Positions 57,801 through 64,000 of a stretch of DNA of 64,000 nt are shown piece by piece. This DNA comes from Larimichthys crocea. Lineage: Eukaryota; Chordata; Actinopteri; Sciaenidae. Each line of letters starts with the position of its first letter. The stretch's first letter is position 1. The translations under genes were made by a program, and so were the position numbers. Under the pieces are notes generated by a model that was not told where the DNA came from, ran no database searches, and was given only the letters and a program-made list of their open reading frames with translations. The stretch lies in the NCBI RefSeq assembly GCF_000972845.2, contig NC_040028.1:14072871-14136870 (forward strand). Reading direction: 5' to 3'.

Positions 57801-58253
57801 AGAGTGTGACAGCACTGTTAATGGAGACCTGCCTCATACTGATGACGACAAAGAGCAAGGTAATACATCAACACAGAAAGCTTTATTTATATTCATCAAA
57901 TTAATGAAAATGCAATGAAAATATGAACGTCAAACAGGTCAAACAACACCAGAGTCATCCAGTATAGGACAATGCAAGGCCCTGTACGACTTCACACCTG
58001 AACAGGATGATGAACTGACTTTGAAAGAAGGTAAGTGGCAACTCAACCGCAGATTATCTGAACAGTACAACTCTATAGAGCTTTACAACATAATAAAAAA
58101 GATTTATAATTTACAGGAGATCTTCTAGATATTCACATAAAGGAAGACAATGGTTGGTGGTTTGGCAAACTGAACGGGAAGACCGGTCATTTCCCGTCAA
58201 CTTATGTTGAGGAGTTGCCCGTGTTAAGCCAAGTCAAATCATCTGACGCCTGA
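51802..58253 (+). CDS. nostrin: Nostrin (nitric oxide synthase trafficker)
   Basis: Nostrin is an F-BAR/SH3 adaptor. It binds membranes and endothelial NO synthase and helps move eNOS from the plasma membrane to vesicles. Coding exons: 51802-51828, 52026-52111, 52194-52277, 52497-52559, 52663-52744, 52841-52903, 53596-53694, 53812-53937, 54237-54335, 54421-54546, 54975-55083, 55778-55866, 55943-56068, 57604-57859, 57938-58030, 58117-58253. They sum to 1665 bp, or 554 residues, against about 506 in human from memory. The F-BAR region spans about 1-265, then coiled coil (about 290-400), a poorly conserved linker largely encoded by exon 14, and a C-terminal SH3 domain (about 491-546) with ALYDF, the acidic EQDDEL loop, GWWFG and a final [10 protein letters not shown]. 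The start MKDP matches mammalian MRDP. An in-frame ATG lies upstream at 51733 with no stop between, so a 23-residue longer form is possible. The exon 11 donor is GC rather than GT. Confidence 0.93.
54015..54037 (-). mobile_element. SINE core fragment in nostrin intron 8
   Basis: These 23 bases are the reverse complement of the SINE core at 9874-9896 with two mismatches. Neighbouring bases out to about 53990-54120 probably belong to the same inverted, degraded SINE copy. A clear tRNA-like head was not found. Confidence 0.45.
55084..55091 (+). other. nostrin: GC splice donor of nostrin intron 11
   Basis: Exon 11 must end in phase 1 after ...KKDHE plus one base, because exon 12 (55778) starts with two bases that complete Gly, then VEKLMKMY. 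The boundary reads CATGAAG|GCCAGT. A GT a few bases on would shift the frame into an early stop. The acceptor gttgcag at 55771-55777 is ordinary. Confidence 0.75.
55155..55728. repeat. Dispersed repeat with 'ggtcttg' motifs in nostrin intron 11
   Basis: The left part has gatcggtcttggtctcggac. The right part has repeated forms of 'tcttgatcttgactcgacc', 'gtcttggtcttgataca' and a final ggtcttgactacaacactg. From memory, the 'ggtctcgactacaacactg' ending is typical of a fish nonautonomous DNA element. The left terminus is too decayed to define. Confidence 0.45.
57095..57262 (+). mobile_element. tRNA-derived SINE in nostrin intron 13
   Basis: A tRNA-like head has an excellent A box, tagctcagttggtagagca (57108-57126), and a B box, gggttcgaatc (about 57163-57173). 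Spacing is slightly longer than in a tRNA gene, and the sequence between does not fold as a clean cloverleaf. The tail runs catgtcattccccatctctc, then a Pol III-style A-rich end. This is the usual shape of a percomorph tRNA-type SINE. A functional tRNA gene is unlikely. Confidence 0.75.
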
Positions 58254-58385
58254 CTGACTTGACTCATGAAGATCAAAAATACAAAACTCATCGTAAATCA
58301 AACAAATGACCTCCAGCGGTATAAATAATGTAATGACAACTAAAAATATAAATTCTGTGTTTATACTGACTGACTTTAAATGGTT

Positions 58386-58391
58386 AATAAA
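58386..58391 (+). terminator. nostrin: nostrin poly(A) signal
   Basis: A canonical AATAAA lies 132 bases after the nostrin stop codon. It gives a short 3' UTR ending near 58.41 kb. Confidence 0.65.
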
Positions 58392-58646
58392 AAGCATTCA
58401 GTGCATGTTCCTCTGTTGCCATGAGTAATTTTGCGATGACTCGTGTGTATTTGTATAGTTTTTGCCACATTGTATACAAGCAAACTCAACTATAGTAAAT
58501 ATTTAATAAACATGTATTTAATAGATTAATATGATTAACTTTTTATTAGTAAAATATGGAGTCCAGGATAATCGGTGCATCCCCAAAATTGAGTAATGAC
58601 ATGAGAAAATAAAAGAAAACTGTTTACATAATCTGTGAATGATTAT

Positions 58647-58652
58647 TTTATT
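58647..58652 (-). terminator. spc25: spc25 poly(A) signal
   Basis: TTTATT on the plus strand reads AATAAA on the minus strand, about 404 bases past the spc25 stop codon. It suggests a 3' UTR of roughly 0.42 kb. The opposed nostrin signal lies about 256 bases away. Confidence 0.55.
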
Positions 58653-59055
58653 GATCTTGACTTTTGAAGAGCGACATCTACAGTAAGCTTGTGAATCGTT
58701 CAGGATTTAGAGAGACACAATAGACAGTGAGGCCCCGTCACCATTTCCACCAGAACACCTGTTCTCTCAAGGCCAAACTCCAGGATTTGAACCAACGCCA
58801 AATATGCAGCAGACTGTAACGGGACCATGCTCCGAAATAATGAGACACAACTGCACTGCTGTGCATACAATTAACACCAGTATTTATGGAGGTAAAAGAT
58901 CAGATTTACTATTACCATTATTATTATTTACAATATCTATTAGTCCTGACAAGGCAGTTGATGTTCTGTTTACAGACCTGTACTGTAGATACAGACTGAA
59001 AGCTGTGCTCTTTGCTGGAACCAGTCCACATTTTTATCCTCCTTTTCTTCCACTC

Positions 59056-61559
59056 TTAGCGGCGTGCCTGAGAGATAAATTCCTTCCTGATATTTGCCAG
59101 GAATGCTGGCAGGTTATTGGTCTCCTGAAGGCGGCTCTCCAAGGCCGGCAAACACTCAAGCACGGGGTCACTCGACACAACTGTGGAAATTGAAGGCTTG
59201 AATTATAGAAACTATTCACAGTGGTTGTTGCAGGATACGGCTGGTGATATTTCATGTTTGTGTTATTGCCGGTAAATTCCACAAAAAGGCTACAACCAAC
59301 ATTAGTCTGACTTCCCTACAATAACAAAATACAACCTGTTCATTAAATAACATAGCCGGTCACTTCAGTTTTAAACAAAGCAGTTGTTAGGGACTATTTT
59401 CAGTTATGGATTAATACACATTTGGTGCCCTAGTGAGTTGCAGTAGGGTGGTGTACTATACTGTATATAGGATTGGCTTTAAATAGACTGCAGTGGCTGT
59501 GTTCATGAGAATGAAATGAAATGTGAGCCAGTGCAGCAGTGTGGCACATTTATACTTTTTTATTTTAGATTTTGGATCGCAGTGGAGGAATGTGGGTTCA
59601 TTGTTGGTTTTGGTCTTTTTATGGAATTCGTGACAGTAAGAAAAATATAAAACATTGTCAGCCTCGTCCTTTTTTTAAACAAAGGTAATGATATTAGTGA
59701 GTTACTTTGACTGACATAGTTACATACACAGTGCAGCCTCCTGATATGTACTTACTCTGGTATGCTCCGTCTTCTTTAATCCCCATGGTGACAACGTAGG
59801 CGCTGTCCTGATCTGAAGGGTTTATATTCCGGAAAACAAACTGCAGCTTTTCACCTTTACAAGGACAACAAACACATTCTGTAAATGTCTGAGGAGAGAG
59901 TGCTTTAGAAAAGATAGAAAGAAAGCAAGAGGAGCTGCACAAATTCCCAAAATTTCCATATTAATTGCTCCAAATGTATAAAACAGTGGCGCATAATGAA
60001 AACAGAGATTAAAATGGAAAATGTACATGACTGTCACACCTTTAACCAATTGTGTTTTGCCGTGGATTGTTCGTATCTCCATCCCCAAATGTTCCTGAAA
60101 GACGAGTCTAGCTTTCTGGAGATTCCTCAGTCTGGTTTTGTTTGCTTTATGTTGAGACTCAATTACTAAAAAGACAGAGAGAGGAGAAAAAAGTGCAGAG
60201 GTGAATTACTAAAATTTGAATTTCTGTGATCTAAACCATTAATTTCATTTTCAAATATCAACTTACAGTCTTTTCTCTTGGCTTGTTCTGCTTTAAGTTT
60301 CTCTATCTTCTGGATAATGTCGTCTTTCTGCATCTCCTTCTGCTGTATCTCAGATATCATTCCAGAAATGGCTTGCTGTCTCTCTTTCAATGATGCATTT
60401 CTATGTTGTGAGTCTGGGAGACAAACATTGCATCAGTCCTTGTATGCTTTCACATAAAAACAGACATAAAATACAGATGGAGCAGGGTCAGTACCAGTAA
60501 CTTCCTCAATCTTGTATATACACAGATGCGACTAACTGTACAGCACAGATGCAAAGTTTTGTGGACTAATATATATATATACTTACCTCTTTTGAATGTC
60601 TGTATCGTCTCAAACAGCATCTCATCATCCTGACATTTCTTTAAACATGTATCTGCAACAAAAGTACAACTATCAGCTTTCATATTTTAATGTTGCTGTG
60701 TTGAATATTAACTAAAACAGACACCTGTATAAAAATGACACTGGCACTCTGTCATAATTCACTTTAAAAGCACTTTCCCACAACATGACCAGTTCTTTCT
60801 GTATTAAATTAGAAGACATGACTCATACTGAAACTGTAAGACTAATGTTTAGATATAAATAGTATTCGTATTTAAAAGAATGATACCGAGCCTTCACTGA
60901 CACAGCATTGATGTGTTGCTTCTTTTTCACAACTTGTAAAACTCGCTGCCATGCTTTATGGTGATTAATAGGGTTGTCAGCACTCCTCTGTGTTACTGTG
61001 AATAATATCAGTTCACGAGTTTAAAAAAAGAAACTCCTTTAACCTAACTATGCCCCACAGTACAGCTGTTACATATGGGCCACAGCTATTAAAAACAGAA
61101 GGTCAGGATTGTAATTGATTAATTGTGATGGTTCTGAATAGTTCTTGTTCTGCTATAAAGGATTTTTATGACTTCATTGTTTTAAATTGTTCTACTCTTT
61201 ACTTTAATTTCTATGTTTTCTAATATGTAAGGCTTTGATGTCAAACATTTTTCATAATGTTAACGCTATAAATATACTGCTTACTGTAATATAAGTGCAA
61301 ACCTTGTTAAGTATATGTATTTTAGTTTAATATGGGACCCCCCAGGAAAAGTAGTTTTTGCCAAAGTAACTAACCAGGGATCACAAAAAAACAATATCTC
61401 AAACATACCATGTGCAGACTTCACAAACTGTCTGTAGGACTGGCAAAACTCTGAAGTCGCGTCAATTATCTCCCCATATGACTTAAGCTGTTTGCTGTGG
61501 ATCTCCTCCATTGCATTGGTGAACCGGTCACTCATGTTGGGATCAGTGATGGACGTCAT
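59056..61559 (-). CDS. spc25: Kinetochore protein Spc25
   Basis: Spc25 is a subunit of the Ndc80 complex. It pairs with Spc24 and anchors Ndc80-Nuf2 to the inner kinetochore in mitosis. Coding exons (5' to 3'): 61409-61559, 60587-60652, 60267-60413, 60040-60165, 59756-59854, 59056-59180. They sum to 714 bp, or 237 residues, against 224 in human from memory. All five internal boundaries are phase 1. The N-terminal half (about 50-150) is a charged, Lys/Glu-rich coiled coil (for example KIEKLKAEQAKRKD). The C-terminal globular RWD-like part begins near GEKLQFVFRNINPSD, which aligns with human GEKLQFIFTNIDPKNP, and ends with TNNLPAFLANIRKEF, which aligns with human TNNFSAFLANVRKAF. Overall identity is modest, as expected of a fast-evolving kinetochore gene. 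Identity rests on the C-terminal blocks, the length and the synteny with nostrin. Confidence 0.92.
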
Positions 61560-61572
61560 GATGTTCAGATGT
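61560..61572 (-). other. spc25: spc25 exon 2 leader and splice acceptor
   Basis: On the minus strand, tttttctcgcag ends at 61573 and leaves a 13-base leader before the start ATG (61557-61559). So the coding region is preceded by a noncoding exon. A good donor, ctt|gtaagtacc, lies on the same strand at 62597, and the exon probably extends upward from 62598 to about 62.7 kb. Mammalian SPC25 also has a noncoding first exon. Confidence 0.55.
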
Positions 61573-61788
61573 CTGCGAGAAAAACAACAACAGGACAGGT
61601 CTCGTCATGTGCACCTAAATTAAATTATTCTCAGCTATATTCATAATGCAGTATAGATCGTAGCTGTTCATATCGTCAGTGTATTCTTGTCATTTATATA
61701 TTTAATGTCTGGCTGTATTGAGAAATAAATACAAAAGGCCAAAGATGATGATATCCAGTCCACTTTCTGTAAATTAATTTATTTTAAG

Positions 61789-61856
61789 ATACCTTTTTAC
61801 ACTGTTTTATATGACAGGTGCCCTTACCCATCATATAAAACAGTGTAAAAAAGTAT
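61789..61856. repeat. 26-bp stem hairpin in spc25 intron 1
   Basis: Arms 61794-61814 and 61831-61851 are exact reverse complements (21 bp). Beyond one mismatch the pairing continues for four more bases (61789-61792 with 61853-61856). The loop is 16 bases (61815-61830). It could be a relic fold-back element or a structured intronic RNA. Confidence 0.8.
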
Positions 61857-62175
61857 GGCACAGATCAATAGTTAAACCACCACACAAATACCTGCAAGCC
61901 TATATGGTTGTTATGTAAATAATACATTAATTAACCATAAATTGGGATTGTTTTGTCCAAGTAGCCTCAACATCCACGACTGAATTCCTCGACAAGCTTT
62001 AGCAAGAAAACAATAGGCAGCTTCACTTTAGTTAAAACAACATTAAGTTACGTTAGTTAAGTTTGTCCGTGTATAACATTAACGTTACCGAGTAAACTGT
62101 TGACAGATAACAGCTGAGTTGGAGAGGATAACTGTATAACCCTATAACTGGCGTCATGTAAGCAGGTTAACTTTA

Positions 62176-62459
62176 CGGTGTTACGGTTTAACGAGTCACC
62201 GTGTTAACTGGCGACCGTCAGCCGAAATGTCGCAGTTACGACAACTGCTGAAACAGGAAATAACACATAATTGTCAAACAAGACACGAATCAGATTCACG
62301 GGTGTTTGTTTGTTTTTGTTTTTTTTTGTTTTTTTTGACATTGTAACCTTAATTAAAAATAAACAAATAACCCATCTTCCTGTTTCCAACGGCTTCCGTA
62401 ACTATGACAACTAAAGACAGTCGGCAGTTAACACGGTCACTCGTTAAACCGAAACACCG
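62176..62459. mobile_element. Fold-back element with about 81-bp inverted arms
   Basis: Left arm 62176-62257 and right arm 62379-62459 are inverted copies. The outer 44 bases of the arms differ at only four positions, for example gtttaacgag and ccgtgttaact occur in both. The inner part is more diverged but ends in a shared aaacagg. The 121-bp spacer is AT-rich with a poly(T) run (about 62317-62337). No target duplication was found. It lies in spc25 intron 1, about 140 bp from the putative first exon. Confidence 0.7.
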
Positions 62460-62984
62460 GGAATCGCTAGCGGTTAGTCAGTTAGCCGTTGCTTGCTTCA
62501 GAACTCGCCTTGCTTGAGCAAGAGATGAAACGAAGTGACTTGTTTACAGATGTATTTCACATTCGTTGGTTTGTTTAAATACAGACACGGTACTTACAAG
62601 CTTTAAATAAACGTGCAGCCTTTGACTTCAGTCTGACTCCTCAAACAGTCGTTATTTTTTAAAAATCCGCGGTCTGCAAGAAGCGGGGACTGAACACAGG
62701 AAATGACGTTTGTTTGACTTCCCCTGTCTTTACTGCCACTCTTCACCACCTCGTGGTGAATCCGAGGATGTTCAAGAGCAAACGTCGAGTTAAAATACTG
62801 TTTCTGCGCATTTTGCACATACAAGTGCTCTTAAAAAGATGAACTGTGGTTTTTAAAATGTAAAGAAAACATGGTAATGACAGATCCACAGGATATATGT
62901 AGATGGACAGTTTTGATGTTTTGCTGCGATGTTCAATGAGAATACACACACCTATCACAAGGTGCTTTGAAAGACTGGTTTTAA

Positions 62985-63255
62985 AACACATACAATCTCC
63001 AGAGTCCACAGACAATGCCGTCAAACAGCTCTCCATGCTGCACTGACCCACCTTGAGCTAAATGGGACATATGTGAGGATGCTGTTTATAGACTTCAGCT
63101 CCACATTCAACACTATTGTCCCCAGTAGGTTGGTTACCAAACTGTTTGACCTGGGTCTCAGCAACTGTCTCTGCATATGGATCAAGGACTTTCTATCAAA
63201 CTCTCAAACAGTCAGACTTGGTACCGAGCTCTCTCCAAGCCTGACCCTGAAGTAG
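62985..63255 (+). pseudogene. Broken LINE reverse-transcriptase fragment
   Basis: The + frame holds [18 protein letters not shown] followed by WIKDFLSN, the RT core of L2/Rex1/Maui-like fish LINEs (family consensus FIDYSSAFNTI...W..DFLT). Upstream, a STDNAV-type block and a [12 protein letters not shown] block lie in different frames, which shows at least one frameshift. The frame stops after LTLK, before the GxPQG motif. It is a short, non-functional relic. Confidence 0.75.
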
Positions 63256-64000
63256 TGATGTGTCAGTCGCAAACAGTGACAAGGCTGATTCATGAATTCA
63301 TTTTTCAGCTGTTCTGATCAACTGAGACTACCATCAGCCGTGTGAGGAGGAAGATTTGGGACTGAACAGACAGCGTTGATGCATCTGAGACAGGCGTCGA
63401 CGAAGGACAACAGAAATGAGTGACTCAACAAATGTGTAACAACAACACAAGTGTAACTTTGCACTGCAGTTTAAGTGGGAAAAGGGACAAGACACGGGCT
63501 TTGGGACAAGGTGCCTCTTATTGTATTTCTCTCTCACGCATACAGTATGTGTCTATATGTGTTTGACTCACAGATTCTCCAGGGCAGTTAAACTTTCACT
63601 TGTGTGCAGAGCTGAAGGGGAAACTGATAGATTGACACAATATTTCAACATACTTGCTTCATACATTTTAGAGCCATAAATTTCAGACATGCCTTTCATA
63701 GATGGATGTCTAGAGGTTGGACCATTGTGACCGCTGAGTTTGGTGGAAATTCCCAATTATTATAGGATGATTTCTCTTAGGAGGACCTTATCCACAGAAC
63801 CTGCATCCAGTTTGGAAGTGTGAAACATCTCCACCAACACCTTTTCTTGCCTTCACTAAGTGATATCTCAGTGAAATCCATCCTACAGTATTCAAAAGGA
63901 TCCATGCTTTTTCTTCAGAGCAGGCAAGTTGTTGGATGGTGGGAAGATCAGCACAAAGGTTAATGTTAGGTTGTGGAGATGAAAAGAGGATGTGAGCAAC
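63256..64000. other. Unassigned sequence after the RT relic
   Basis: No coding exon was supported. Near 63256-63300 the string gtgatgtgtcagtcgcaaac resembles the end of hAT-type elements that read 'gatgtgtcggtcgcgaac' in fish. The match is short and no partner end was seen. In human the next gene after SPC25 is G6PC2, but no glucose-6-phosphatase exon was recognised here. Confidence 0.35.

Noticed and set aside
62743..63051. A 102-codon minus-strand frame near the RT relic
   Set aside because: It runs antisense to the LINE fragment and has no domain or conserved motif.

Overview
The window is vertebrate nuclear DNA, most likely from a teleost fish, probably a percomorph. The evidence is spliced genes with GT-AG introns, proteins that align closely with known vertebrate families, AT-rich introns, many microsatellites and several repeat types common in fish genomes (hAT-like MITEs, tRNA-derived SINEs, LINE 3' tails). 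No operon, prophage, CRISPR array or other prokaryotic feature was seen.

Five protein-coding genes are present, all apparently intact. In order they are b3galt1 (+, one coding exon, 8457-9446), stk39/SPAK (-, 18 coding exons, 13442-32677), cers6 (+, 10 coding exons plus an 8-codon cassette microexon, 35274-49626), nostrin (+, 16 coding exons, 51802-58253) and spc25 (-, 6 coding exons plus a probable noncoding first exon, 59056-61572 and about 62598). From memory, this is the same order and orientation as the human 2q24.3 block B3GALT1-STK39-CERS6-NOSTRIN-SPC25. I rebuilt every exon by hand from splice sites. All reading frames close and every phase is consistent, giving predicted proteins of 329, 507, 386/394, 554 and 237 residues.

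Layout: 1-8221 is noncoding DNA upstream of b3galt1 and contains a 61-bp hAT-type MITE with a perfect 8-bp target duplication. 9447-13441 holds a SINE, a MITE-like repeat and the probable stk39 3' UTR. stk39 and cers6 are divergently transcribed across about 2.6 kb that carries a microsatellite and degraded mobile-element remnants. cers6 and nostrin are tandem. nostrin and spc25 converge, with opposed poly(A) signals about 260 bp apart. The last 1.3 kb holds a broken LINE reverse-transcriptase fragment and unassigned sequence.

The genes do not form one pathway. They cover Golgi glycosylation (b3galt1), cation-chloride cotransporter signalling (stk39), ceramide synthesis in the ER (cers6), eNOS trafficking and membrane bending (nostrin) and kinetochore function (spc25). 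The points most worth following up are two apparent GC-AG introns (stk39 intron 7 and nostrin intron 11), the conserved cers6 microexon, start-stop and short uORFs in the b3galt1 leader, and two inverted-repeat structures in the spc25 5' region. I found no convincing new biological system.
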